DNA from: Chloroflexota bacterium
GTDB lineage: Bacteria > Chloroflexota > Anaerolineae > Anaerolineales > UBA4823
Length of the DNA: 64,000 bases
Direction of reading: 5' to 3'
Assembly (NCBI GenBank): GCA_029782365.1
Contig: JAKOUW010000160.1
Location: forward strand, 345,198 to 409,197
Of this stretch, positions 18,795-27,262 are shown in pieces. Numbering within the stretch: the first letter of the stretch is position 1; the number at the start of each line of letters is the position of its first letter. A program made the translations under genes and the position numbers. The notes under the pieces are model-generated. The model made no database searches and was not told the DNA's origin. It saw nothing but the letters and a program-made list of their open reading frames with translations.

Positions 18795-19573
18795 ACAACC
18801 TCCGTTGAATAGCGCAGTGCCATGATCGCCCAGGGGAACATGGCGAAGAAGCCTGCCAAAGCAGCTCCACCCAGGCCAATTTGCAGACAGGTGAGGGATG
18901 TGCTCAGCATAACGATCATATAAATCCATACCGGTTGGCGCTCAAATGAACGGTCAGTCGGCCGCAGGCTGGCTGGTGTAACCTGGCAGACCGCCAGGAA
19001 TATGAGAAATGCACAAAATATCGTGAACCACCACCCCCAATAGTTTAGCAGAGGAATGCCAAAGAAAGGCCCCGGGTTTTGCCAGACCCAATGTTTGCTG
19101 GCTACCATCATCGGATCCATGCCTACATCCCAGGCGGTCATCACCAACGCCCCTATCGCCGCAAAGCCAGCCCGCCACGCCCAAACATTTTTGATCGCCG
19201 GCACGAGGTGATTAGCGATGATGAATGATGGATAGCTCATCATAAACCAAGCAATCGGGATGATTAGCGGGACCAGACCGAACACTTTGTACCCCAGCCG
19301 CTCGGTGTAAGAATACGGACCATAAACCCAACCGGTAGCCACACCAATGCACTCGAATGCCAGGCTGACGAGCGTTGTGATCGCCATCAACAGCAAAGCC
19401 TGTTTGCGCCCCAACCGTTCCATACCATGGGTTATTGCAAAAATGAATGCCAGCAGCGTAGTGAGCGGCGTGAAAAAGGCTTGGTATTGGATATCGAGGT
19501 AAAAACCCAGAACAATATAAGCCACAAGTAGAGCATATAAGATCAATAGAATGGTGGGGAATCTACGCGCCAT
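18791..19573 (-). CDS. Carotenoid biosynthesis protein, CruF/DUF422-like
   Basis: A 260-residue membrane protein with about seven hydrophobic helices. It matches the CruF/CrtC-like carotenoid 1',2'-hydratase group: FECIGVATGWVYGPYSYTERLGYKVFGLVPLIIP and WDVGMDPMMVASKHWVW regions. The presumed reaction is hydration of carotenoid psi-ends. No other carotenoid gene is in view, so the assignment rests on family resemblance. It is translationally coupled (ATGA) to the downstream acyl-CoA synthetase. Confidence 0.72.
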   Translation of the reverse strand: MARRFPTILLILYALLVAYIVLGFYLDIQYQAFFTPLTTLLAFIFAITHGMERLGRKQALLLMAITTLVSLAFECIGVATGWVYGPYSYTERLGYKVFGLVPLIIPIAWFMMSYPSFIIANHLVPAIKNVWAWRAGFAAIGALVMTAWDVGMDPMMVASKHWVWQNPGPFFGIPLLNYWGWWFTIFCAFLIFLAVCQVTPASLRPTDRSFERQPVWIYMIVMLSTSLTCLQIGLGGAALAGFFAMFPWAIMALRYSTEVV

Positions 19574-19636
19574 CGGCTAACCTTTCGCTGGGTTTTCAAC
19601 CATTGTACCCTTGAAAGGATGGGAACACATAGAGAA

Positions 19637-21196
19637 TCAGTCAAGAGGAAAAGACCATTCAAAACGCTTGGGAGGGTAATTTTCCAACTTTAGGCGCTGT
19701 TCTTTTAATAATTGATAGGCCTGGGCTGTTGACCAATTCCAGCTCTGCCATCCTGTTTTGACCTGCTCGATTTCGTTCAATCGTTCATGCAAGGCGCTGC
19801 CGATAATTTCCTGGTCGTTCGGCTGAATCGAATCCATGATCGAAACTAGAAATGGAATGGCATCATCCGATAAAGTGGCCAGGTAAACAGCATCCAGCTT
19901 GCCCGAGGCGGTGTATCGCTCGAAATTAGAACGGGCAATAAACGCATCTGTGTTAAGAAAATCAAGGCTGGCGACGAAACATAAGCAGGCAATAAAAACT
20001 GAAAATAAAAACAAATCGACCCGGTTGAAATGCAGACAGATCACAAAAACCACCAATAAAACTGCCAGCCAGATGATAAGAACGTGGGTGTAGGTTCTAA
20101 GCTGGGTAAATCCATAAGCATCTTCGTATAAGCGCAGGCGTAAAAATGAGGAGGCCAGGATAATCACTGTTAAACTCACCAGGATCAGCACCAACCCTTC
20201 AAATCCCAGGATTTTCCAGCGATTCTCCCGCCGCGTCAGGTGATTAAGCATTAAGGCAAGCCCTAATGAAAATAATGCCACCACCAACAATTCGGCGAAA
20301 CCGCGGCGGGCGTATTCTGCATAGGTAAATCCATTGATCAATAAACCAGCCTGCCCGCCGAAGAAATAGCGGAACTGCACAAACACAAAAGCGGCGAACA
20401 AGGCATCGACGCTTCCCAGGATTATTGCGCTCTCTATAAGTCCTAAGGGTCCCTGGCTTGACCTGCCTGCAAGTTCGTTGGCCGGTTTATTTCTTTCAGT
20501 TTTTCGCAGACTATAAGCCAACCCACCCAGGCAAACCCAGGCAAATAGGAGGACAACCACCAGGCGGGCAGAAATCTCTGGCAAATTGTCCACCCGCAGG
20601 AATCTGAAAATGTCCAATACGATCTGGTTGAAAGCGATATCTGCGGAGGTGAGCAGCATGGTCAAAATCAGAATTGGCATGACCGCCAACAAAACACCAC
20701 GCAAAATTGCAGCAGAACGGGCTGATATGAAATTCTGTTTCGAAATATTCTTGAACCAATCTACCGCGGCTGAGGAAGGTTGGAGCAATGTTATTTCGAA
20801 GAAAGAGGCGATGACTACTGAGAAATAATCCAGCGCTTTGAAGCGGTGCAAAGCGCCGCTGGTGAACAGATGCGTGAAAAAGACACACAGGCCGAGTGTC
20901 GTCGAGAAATTTAGAAAAATCGAGAATGGTGCGGCACGCCAGGCTGTCATGTCTGCGTAGAGGATCATCAACCCTGCCAGCCAGATGTTCTGCCAGGCTG
21001 GCATGATGCGGTTTCGCCACGCCAGGAATATAAGGGCGGCAAGACCTGCCAGGCACATCGCAATGACATTCAAGCCAAGTGCATTCTGGAAAAATAAATA
21101 CTGTGCCCATAATCCGAGCAGCATGGCAACTGGGACAATGGTTATCAAGCTGCCTGGTTGGCTCACTGGAATCCGGTTGGCTTGAGGTTCAGACAT
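19637..21196 (-). CDS. DUF4173/DUF4153-type polytopic membrane protein
   Basis: A 519-residue protein with about 11-12 hydrophobic segments spanning residues 15-400. A soluble C-terminal tail of about 90 residues ends in NYPPKRFEWSFPLD. The pattern SADIAFNQIVLDIFRF and the FVQFRYFFGG loop are typical of DUF4173 proteins, whose function is unknown. It is flanked by short intergenic gaps and probably monocistronic. Confidence 0.75.
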   Translation of the reverse strand: MSEPQANRIPVSQPGSLITIVPVAMLLGLWAQYLFFQNALGLNVIAMCLAGLAALIFLAWRNRIMPAWQNIWLAGLMILYADMTAWRAAPFSIFLNFSTTLGLCVFFTHLFTSGALHRFKALDYFSVVIASFFEITLLQPSSAAVDWFKNISKQNFISARSAAILRGVLLAVMPILILTMLLTSADIAFNQIVLDIFRFLRVDNLPEISARLVVVLLFAWVCLGGLAYSLRKTERNKPANELAGRSSQGPLGLIESAIILGSVDALFAAFVFVQFRYFFGGQAGLLINGFTYAEYARRGFAELLVVALFSLGLALMLNHLTRRENRWKILGFEGLVLILVSLTVIILASSFLRLRLYEDAYGFTQLRTYTHVLIIWLAVLLVVFVICLHFNRVDLFLFSVFIACLCFVASLDFLNTDAFIARSNFERYTASGKLDAVYLATLSDDAIPFLVSIMDSIQPNDQEIIGSALHERLNEIEQVKTGWQSWNWSTAQAYQLLKEQRLKLENYPPKRFEWSFPLD

Positions 21197-21375
21197 GAGT
21201 TATCTCCACAGCATAAGTCAGGATATTTCATTGAAACGATCCTGTTCTGTTTATCTTATCTGTGAGCAAGCAGCAATGCCACCGCTTAACATCCAAAAAG
21301 GATGCACTTATGTGCCTGGCTGATGTTTTTGGATGTTTTCGAGGCAATTCGAAGATCAGAAACCGAGTTTTATGA

Positions 21376-22365
21376 TCACATGGGGTTTTGCCGGATGTGA
21401 TGAGTAAACCAGGCAACTGTATCGCTCAATGTCTCAATCAATGGGCGAGGCGCATATCCTAACTCACGACTGGCTTTGGCGTGAGAAATGTTGCAATTGC
21501 TGGCCAAAGTGGCCAGCGAATAAGGCGTAAAACGCGGCCGGGCTTTTGCCAGGTGGTAATAGATAGGGGTAAAAAGGCTGGCGAAGCGCGCTACAGGCAG
21601 GGGTACCCGAAAGCTCTTGAAGCGTCTGCCGGTGAGCTCCCACAAGGTGTGGATTAAATTTTGAACGCTGATTCGTTCACCGGATAGAATATAGGTATGC
21701 CCTGTGGGGCCCTTTTCTTGAATTAACTCCAATCCGCGAGCGACATCGCGCACATCAACAAAATCGTAAGCTCCATCAATATACCATTGGTTATAGCCTA
21801 AAACCGCGCCGCGAATGATCGCTCCGACTTCCGATAACCGAAAATCCCAGGGGCCAATCACGCCCGTCGGGCAAGCCAGCACAGCATCCAGGCCGTGATT
21901 GATAGCTGCCAGGACTTCTAACGAAGCCGAAGCTTTGGAATAGTCATAAGCTGAAATAGCATGCACAGGATCGAAAGGTGTGGCTTCATCAATCTGCACG
22001 CCGTGGGGTGGACGCCCAAGGGCATGGATAGAACTGGTATATACCAGGCGTTTGATACCGGCACGCTGGCAGGCCCGGATTACATTGCGGGTGCCTTCAA
22101 TATTGACCCGCTGCACCTGGCGGTTCTTTCCTGGTTGAATGGAAATCAATCCGGCCAGGTGATAAACTGTGTCAACGCCCAAAAAGGCTTTTGATAAGGA
22201 CTCAGGTTGCAAGACATCCCCTTGAACGATCTCGACATCGCAACCTTCTAGTGGAGCCAGGTTTTCAGCGGGTAAAACCAGAGCCCTTACTGCCTGACCA
22301 CTTGCTTGCAATTGGCGTGCCAGTACGTTTCCAATATGACCGGTCGCCCCGGTTATCAAATTCAT
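21376..22365 (-). CDS. NAD(P)-dependent epimerase/dehydratase (extended SDR)
   Basis: A 329-residue extended short-chain dehydrogenase. It has the nucleotide-binding NLITGATGHIGNVLARQL at the N-terminus, VYHLAGL, and the catalytic YDYSKASASLEV (YxxxK). Overall it resembles dihydroflavonol-4-reductase and 3-beta-hydroxysteroid dehydrogenase-like enzymes; the substrate is unknown. The start ATG 22365 has GGAAAGGA upstream. That start lies inside the 3' end of the TetR gene, with an unusually long 101-base overlap, so the two are likely co-transcribed and co-regulated. Confidence 0.88.
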   Translation of the reverse strand: MNLITGATGHIGNVLARQLQASGQAVRALVLPAENLAPLEGCDVEIVQGDVLQPESLSKAFLGVDTVYHLAGLISIQPGKNRQVQRVNIEGTRNVIRACQRAGIKRLVYTSSIHALGRPPHGVQIDEATPFDPVHAISAYDYSKASASLEVLAAINHGLDAVLACPTGVIGPWDFRLSEVGAIIRGAVLGYNQWYIDGAYDFVDVRDVARGLELIQEKGPTGHTYILSGERISVQNLIHTLWELTGRRFKSFRVPLPVARFASLFTPIYYHLAKARPRFTPYSLATLASNCNISHAKASRELGYAPRPLIETLSDTVAWFTHHIRQNPM

Positions 22366-22957
22366 GCGATTCCTTTCCCAGGCCATTGATCAACAATTCG
22401 ACTGCCTGGTGCGCTTCATTCGCCCAATCGGTGGATTGGGGATCGAACATGGCTTGCATCAACAGGCCCATTGCCAGGGCGACTATCGCTCTGGCGGCTG
22501 CCTGCGCATCTACGTTGCGTAAAGACCCTTCATTTACCCCATGTTGTATCAGTTCAACCAGATAATCGGTGTAGCGCCGGTAAGGAGCGACAGCCGCTGC
22601 CCAAATGACCGGATCGCGGGCCGCCTGCAGCCAGAACTCCAGCATGATCGTCAAGCGGACATCAGCAGACTGGGCAGCACCGCCTGCCATATCTGCCATT
22701 TTTAGCATTGCTTCAGGGATGGTATGCGCTTCCATGCGGGCAAGGGTGAAAGAATGATCTAATTGCGCCAGCCATTCGTCCAGTATCGCCAAAAACACTG
22801 CCTGCTTGGAGGGGAAATGATGATACAGTGCGCCTTTGCTGACGCCCGCCGAAGCGCAAATTTCATCCAGGCTGGCCGCCTGGTAGCCGTATTTTGAGAA
22901 TTCGCGGTAGGCGGCTTCCAGAATTTGGTGGCGAGTTTCGATACTGCGGGTTTGCAT
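22265..22957 (-). CDS. TetR/AcrR family regulator overlapping the epimerase gene
   Basis: A 230-residue TetR protein: HTH residues about 8-52 (HQILEAAYREFSKYGYQAAS, then GVSKGALYHHFPSKQAVF), then a helical ligand domain. The last ~34 residues, after GLGKES, are read from DNA that also encodes the epimerase N-terminus and look non-domain (Ser/Gly/Lys rich). This suggests loss of an original stop or a frameshift. A dyad 18 bases before the start probably serves autoregulation. Confidence 0.85.
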   Translation of the reverse strand: MQTRSIETRHQILEAAYREFSKYGYQAASLDEICASAGVSKGALYHHFPSKQAVFLAILDEWLAQLDHSFTLARMEAHTIPEAMLKMADMAGGAAQSADVRLTIMLEFWLQAARDPVIWAAAVAPYRRYTDYLVELIQHGVNEGSLRNVDAQAAARAIVALAMGLLMQAMFDPQSTDWANEAHQAVELLINGLGKESHEFDNRGDRSYWKRTGTPIASKWSGSKGSGFTR

Positions 22958-22974
22958 GAGGGTATCTCTAAAAA

Positions 22975-22988
22975 ACCGACTGGTCGGT
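22975..22988. promoter_or_regulatory. TetR-type operator upstream of tetR-epimerase
   Basis: ACCGAC-TG-GTCGGT is a perfect 6-bp-arm palindrome between the regulator start (22957) and the AT-rich promoter region. Sites of this type are common for TetR proteins, so autorepression and control of the overlapping epimerase gene are likely. Confidence 0.7.
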
Positions 22989-23225
22989 ATTATTTTATAA
23001 CCTATGAGCCAGTATGTCAAGGTATAAGGCAGAGTCTGATTTTAATTTTCTCTACGCGGCATTAATGTCTTAATGGCAATATTGTATATAATGAAGGCGT
23101 AACTTATTTGTTTTTTAACTCACTTAATATTGAGTACCATTATCAGGGTAAACAATGAAACTGAATTGTCCAATCAAATTCAAAAAGAATATTTATAGCA
23201 GGGATGCTTTTCAAGAGGCTCGGTT

Positions 23226-25223
23226 ATGAGAAGGTTTCTTTCATTTGCGGGAATCATCGTGGTTTGTACAGCTCTGGCGCTGGTGGCTGTTGGCGCTGGG
23301 TTGGCCAATAATTCGGTTTTTTTGCCCGGTAATTTATTTTTCCCTGTGCAAGACAGTGTGGAGCAACTGCATACCAGTTTCATTGCGACGCATGAAGATC
23401 AATTCAATGAACTGATGAAACTGGCTTACCGCCGTTATGATAACCTAATGGCGCTGAAAGGCACGCCAGACGAATCGGCAGGCATAGCAGCTTTTAGCGT
23501 AGCGATTGACCGCCTGCTCATCTCTTATTCCGAATTTAACACCACAGATTCGCAGCTCCCTGCCGCACTGCAGGCAGTTCAAAATCTCTTACAGCGCGCC
23601 GATAAACTGCTTGAATCGATCAAAGCAGAGAGCGGCGTTGACACGGCCCGCCTGGGTGCACTGGAAATCAAGCTGCATTCACTACATCTTATTTTAGATC
23701 GGGCGGACAAAAGCCCAAAATCCGTGCTCCAGGCTGTGGCTCCAACCGCCAGTGCTAGCAGCGCTAACATCAACAATGTGTTTCATTTAATCTCAACACT
23801 GACACCCGGCAGTATTCCGGTTTCTCCACATATTGTTTACTTCCCCCCCGGCAGTGCAGGCGCGTTGCATAAGTTCTTCCCATTGACCGGCAAACACGCT
23901 TCCATCGACTGCCAATCCTGTCATCCAACAGGACAGTACGCCGGCACAGCTAAGGAATGTGTAGCCTGCCATGAAAAAGTGCTGCCAGCGAACCATTTCC
24001 CTGGTGCCTGTTCCCTCTGCCACACGGCTGACGGCTGGAAGCCCGCTCATTTCGATCACACAGCTGCGGCGGCCAATGACTGCCAGACCTGTCATCTCAA
24101 AGACCGACCGGTTGGCCACTTTTCAGGGCAGTGTTCGCTGTGCCATGCAACCAATGCCTGGAAGCCAGCACATTTCGACCACAAAGGTGTAACTTCTTGT
24201 ACAAGTTGTCATGAAAGCAACCGCCCGGCCAATCACTTTCCGGGTGATTGCTCTGCCTGTCACAGCACCAGTGCCTGGAAACCGGCTAATTTCAACCACA
24301 CAGCCGCCGGCGCTACCGACTGCCAGAACTGCCACACGAAAGACAGGCCGGCCAATCATTACAACGGGCAGTGCTCTGCATGCCATAATACCTCGGCCTG
24401 GAAACCGGCCAGTTTCAATCATTCGGCCGCCGGCGCCACCGACTGCCAGAACTGCCACACGAAAGACAAACCAGCCAATCATTACAACGGCCAATGTTCT
24501 TTATGCCATAACACTTCAGCCTGGAAACCGGCCAATTTTAACCACGCCGCGGCCGGTGTCACAAGCTGCGCTGGTTGTCACGAGGCTCAGCGGCCTGTAG
24601 GGCATTTTTCTGGAGACTGTTCTGCCTGCCATACCACCAATGCCTGGACGCCTGCCAACTTCAACCATGCGGCTGCTAGTGCTACTGACTGCCAGAGCTG
24701 CCACACCAAAGATAAACCGGCAGGCCATTATGACGGCCAATGTTCTCTATGCCATAACACTTCAGCCTGGAAACCGGCCAATTTCAACCATGCTGCAGTT
24801 GGCGCAACAGACTGCCAGAGCTGTCATACCAAGGATAAACCAGCCGGCCATTACAATGGACAGTGCTCGCTGTGCCACAGTACATCGGCCTGGAAACCGG
24901 CAAATTTCAACCATGCCGCAGTTGGTGCAACCGACTGCCAAAGCTGCCATGCTCGGCCTTCACCGCATTTCGATGGCCAATGTTCTCAATGCCACAACAC
25001 CAGCTCCTGGTCATCGATCAGTTTAAACTTCGACCATTCATTCCCGACAAACCATGGCAATGCCAACGGCAATTGCTCCACCTGTCATCCAAGCCTGAGC
25101 AGTGCATGGACGTGTTACGGATGCCATAACCAAAATGACATGGTTACCCATCATAACGAAAAGAACATCAGTAATATCGATGGGCGCTGCCTGGAATGCC
25201 ACCCAACTGGGCGGAATCCATAA
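23226..25223 (+). CDS. 22-haem repeat cytochrome c with N-terminal DUF5667-like region
   Basis: A 665-residue exported protein. A signal peptide/anchor (1-28) is followed by a helical DUF5667-like segment (about 30-150: FLPGNLFFPVQDSVEQLHTS). Residues 225-665 carry 22 CXXCH motifs. Most lie in tandem two-haem units of 41 residues with the spacer TSAWKPANFNH. At least two units are 123 bases apart with near-identical DNA, indicating recent duplication. It probably forms an extended haem wire on the cell surface. A TATAAT at 23087-23092 may serve as its -10. A 24-codon ORF (23155-23229) overlaps its start as ATGA. Confidence 0.9.
   Translation: MRRFLSFAGIIVVCTALALVAVGAGLANNSVFLPGNLFFPVQDSVEQLHTSFIATHEDQFNELMKLAYRRYDNLMALKGTPDESAGIAAFSVAIDRLLISYSEFNTTDSQLPAALQAVQNLLQRADKLLESIKAESGVDTARLGALEIKLHSLHLILDRADKSPKSVLQAVAPTASASSANINNVFHLISTLTPGSIPVSPHIVYFPPGSAGALHKFFPLTGKHASIDCQSCHPTGQYAGTAKECVACHEKVLPANHFPGACSLCHTADGWKPAHFDHTAAAANDCQTCHLKDRPVGHFSGQCSLCHATNAWKPAHFDHKGVTSCTSCHESNRPANHFPGDCSACHSTSAWKPANFNHTAAGATDCQNCHTKDRPANHYNGQCSACHNTSAWKPASFNHSAAGATDCQNCHTKDKPANHYNGQCSLCHNTSAWKPANFNHAAAGVTSCAGCHEAQRPVGHFSGDCSACHTTNAWTPANFNHAAASATDCQSCHTKDKPAGHYDGQCSLCHNTSAWKPANFNHAAVGATDCQSCHTKDKPAGHYNGQCSLCHSTSAWKPANFNHAAVGATDCQSCHARPSPHFDGQCSQCHNTSSWSSISLNFDHSFPTNHGNANGNCSTCHPSLSSAWTCYGCHNQNDMVTHHNEKNISNIDGRCLECHPTGRNP
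24070..24960 (+). repeat. Tandem ~123-bp coding repeats (two haem motifs per unit)
   Basis: The segment TGCCAGAACTGCCACACGAA recurs at 24321 and 24444, exactly 123 bases apart. Related units with CAGAGCTGCCA or CAGAGCTGTCA continue to about 24960. Some units are slightly shorter where a TSCxxCH version replaces TDCQxCH. The array is in frame throughout. Confidence 0.85.
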
Positions 25224-25234
25224 TATCTTTCAAA

Positions 25235-25266
25235 AGGGGCTGTCCAGTTCTTTTTGGACAGCCCCT
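25235..25266. terminator. Bidirectional terminator hairpin
   Basis: AGGGGCTGTCCA and TGGACAGCCCCT form a perfect 12-bp stem with an 8-base T-rich loop. It lies between the convergent 22-haem and pentahaem genes. The stem core GGGGCTGTC also occurs at the insertion-sequence end near 63.8 kb. Confidence 0.75.
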
Positions 25267-25274
25267 CGGAAAAA

Positions 25275-25943
25275 TCAATTCTCGCCGATAACCCGGTGGC
25301 AAGATTGGCAGACGACTTCAACGGTGGCCTGCTCCAGCCAACGGGTGTCAGCGCTGGCCTTTGTCTGATGTCCCTGGTGGCAGCTGGTGCAGCCACCGGC
25401 ATTTGCGTCAGCCGCTTGCCAACGCGCCAGGAATATATGGAAATGGTTATTGCGAGTGGGCTGCTGGTTTAAGACTTCCAGGTGGCATTTGATGCAATTG
25501 TCATCTCCCACGGGTTGGGTGAGCTTGGCAGGTTGGACAGCTGTGTTGGTATACCATAATAAAGCATTATGGGCGCCCATCACTTCAGCAGAAATACGGC
25601 CAGTAACCCCCATTCCAGAATGGCAGTCGATACAGCGGGTGCTCTTGGCAGTGTGAAAAGACGCCAGATCAACAGCAGTCGCCGTCGAGCGCTGGAAAAA
25701 TGTCGTCTCTGGTTGAGTATGGCAAGAAGCACAAAAAGCGTCATGTTCTTCCTGATTGGCTGCAAAAGTAAAGCCGCCAGCGGTCAATAAAACCCCAACG
25801 GCAAAAACGATCACTAGAACGCGAACGACTGGTGACTTGAGTATTTTGTCGCGTCTGGCTTTTGCGGCAGCTTTGCGGGCAGCTTCCAGGTTCTTGCGAG
25901 ATTGGCGGGATGAGCCGGTAGAGCGTGAGGTGTTGGTGGGCAT
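25275..25943 (-). CDS. Membrane-anchored pentahaem cytochrome c
   Basis: A 222-residue protein with a basic cytoplasmic N-terminus (about 1-38), one transmembrane helix (about 39-62) and an outside domain with five CXXCH motifs (CASCH, CIDCH, CIKCH, CTSCH, CQSCH). The topology resembles NapC/NirT/NrfH quinol-oxidising cytochromes, though the sequence is divergent. It could pass electrons from the membrane to the convergent 22-haem protein (inference). Confidence 0.85.
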   Translation of the reverse strand: MPTNTSRSTGSSRQSRKNLEAARKAAAKARRDKILKSPVVRVLVIVFAVGVLLTAGGFTFAANQEEHDAFCASCHTQPETTFFQRSTATAVDLASFHTAKSTRCIDCHSGMGVTGRISAEVMGAHNALLWYTNTAVQPAKLTQPVGDDNCIKCHLEVLNQQPTRNNHFHIFLARWQAADANAGGCTSCHQGHQTKASADTRWLEQATVEVVCQSCHRVIGEN

Positions 25944-25960
25944 AGGATCCCCCTTTCGGG

Positions 25961-26410
25961 TTATTTATAATTTGCTAGTGTTGATTGAAGGCCATTGGCC
26001 AAAGCCTGGGTTTCTTCTGCTGTTAAAACCGCTTCCGGATGGGTAGGGTAGTAAATTGCCTTGGGCATTTCTCCTTCCAATACGACTCTTTTGATTTCAT
26101 TTACCATGCGGCTGTAACGCGGGGAGGATGGATTCAAATCGGAAATATTGAACCTGGATCGTCCCTCAGAAACATCGTGAGAAACCAGCCAGGAGACAGG
26201 CGCCACATAGGAATACCACGGCCAAACGGTTTCATTGGAGTGGCAGTCTGCGCACGCACGTTTGAAAAGAGCTTGTGTTTGCGCAGAATCCCATTTTACC
26301 TGGCTAACAACCGGGGGGTTGGTGCGGTCAACCGGTATAAGTTGGATTAAGCCAGCCAATACCAGGCCGCTGAACACCACGGTCAAAATAGTCTTCGATA
26401 TTTGATTCAT
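25961..26410 (-). CDS. Small haem-binding domain protein (single CXXCH)
   Basis: A 149-residue protein resembling the haem-binding domain family PF14376. It has an N-terminal anchor (about 5-25), then FKRACADCHSNETVWPWYSYVAPVSWLVSHDV and an acidic helical end. The CADCH motif would hold one haem c, and the conserved WPWY stretch is typical. ATG 26410 is preferred over an upstream in-frame start. It lies 17 bases upstream of the pentahaem gene on the same strand, so an operon is likely. Confidence 0.85.
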   Translation of the reverse strand: MNQISKTILTVVFSGLVLAGLIQLIPVDRTNPPVVSQVKWDSAQTQALFKRACADCHSNETVWPWYSYVAPVSWLVSHDVSEGRSRFNISDLNPSSPRYSRMVNEIKRVVLEGEMPKAIYYPTHPEAVLTAEETQALANGLQSTLANYK

Positions 26411-26453
26411 CTTTGGGATTCCTTCGAACAATTAGGTTATATTTAAATTTTAG

Positions 26454-26493
26454 CGTAATATGCTTTCCATGCAAAGCCAGAAAGCATATTACG
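26454..26493. terminator. 14-bp inverted repeat between the haem-binding and ferric-reductase-like genes
   Basis: CGTAATATGCTTTC (26454-26467) and GAAAGCATATTACG (26480-26493) pair perfectly. On the minus strand it follows the ferric-reductase-like gene; no strong T-run follows, so it may be a weak terminator or RNA stability element. Confidence 0.5.
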
Positions 26494-26515
26494 GCGAACC
26501 ATTAGATTAAGTGGT

Positions 26516-27262
26516 TTACCTGGCTGGCACAGCTTGCTTGCGATCTTTGGTCAACAAATTCATGGTGATCCAATAGGTCGTCAAAAAAACCACGCTGAGG
26601 AAAGTGCCCAGGTAAATCAACAAGGCCGCACCCAGTGATGAGTCTGTCCCGGAAAAGAATCCATGGATTGTCGCTCCAATATACGCCAGGAAACTGGCGA
26701 GGTGAATGGCTTTGAATGTTTTCACGCCAATCTGGCCGCGCATGTAAAAGGTTATGGTGACCAACAGGCTCAGATAAAAAGCCAGTACTCCGATACCTAC
26801 CCATAAAGGCCGATAAGGCGAAAGAAATGGAACCAGGATTTGCGCCAGGTTATACGGCAGGTATTTATCGATCATCAACACGCCGATATGCAAAAACAGG
26901 AAACCAATAGACAGCAGGGACAGGTATTCATGGAAATCGAAGGCAAAGGTTGGCGACAGGTAGCGAGCAAAGAGCTTCGTCGGAAGCACCAAACCCCAAA
27001 CAACGGAGAGCCAAACCAACAGGTAAGATATCCAGCCTGCGGCTCGGGTGATATACCAGGTTGTTTTGGTATCTTGCAAAGCCAGCAAGTGGTTCAAAGC
27101 GCTGGATAGCGGCTGCACCAGCGGGCTGGCATAAAACCAGCGAGCTGCATAATAGCCGAAAATGCCAATAATGAACAAGCTGAGATAGAACAGGAGTTGT
27201 CCTGCAATTTTCAGAGCAGGCTGTTTTTCATTCGGTGTATCAGGCGTATTGAGGTTCAACAT
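26516..27262 (-). CDS. Ferric reductase-like transmembrane protein
   Basis: A 248-residue membrane protein with about six helices. The arrangement resembles ferric-reductase-like transmembrane (FRD/MsrQ-type) haem b proteins: TRAAGWISYLLVWLSVVWGL, FHEYLSLLSIGFLFLHIGVL and IHLASFLAYIGATIHGFFSG provide paired histidines on separate helices. No flavin or NAD domain is attached. Start ATG 27262 overlaps the 3' end of apbE by 23 bases. With ApbE next to it, a flavin-linked transmembrane electron-transfer unit is plausible. Confidence 0.8.
   Translation of the reverse strand: MLNLNTPDTPNEKQPALKIAGQLLFYLSLFIIGIFGYYAARWFYASPLVQPLSSALNHLLALQDTKTTWYITRAAGWISYLLVWLSVVWGLVLPTKLFARYLSPTFAFDFHEYLSLLSIGFLFLHIGVLMIDKYLPYNLAQILVPFLSPYRPLWVGIGVLAFYLSLLVTITFYMRGQIGVKTFKAIHLASFLAYIGATIHGFFSGTDSSLGAALLIYLGTFLSVVFLTTYWITMNLLTKDRKQAVPAR

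Noticed and set aside
24070..24960. Possible CRISPR array from regularly spaced repeats
   Set aside because: The repeats are in frame, about 123 bp, have no unique spacers, and encode haem motifs.
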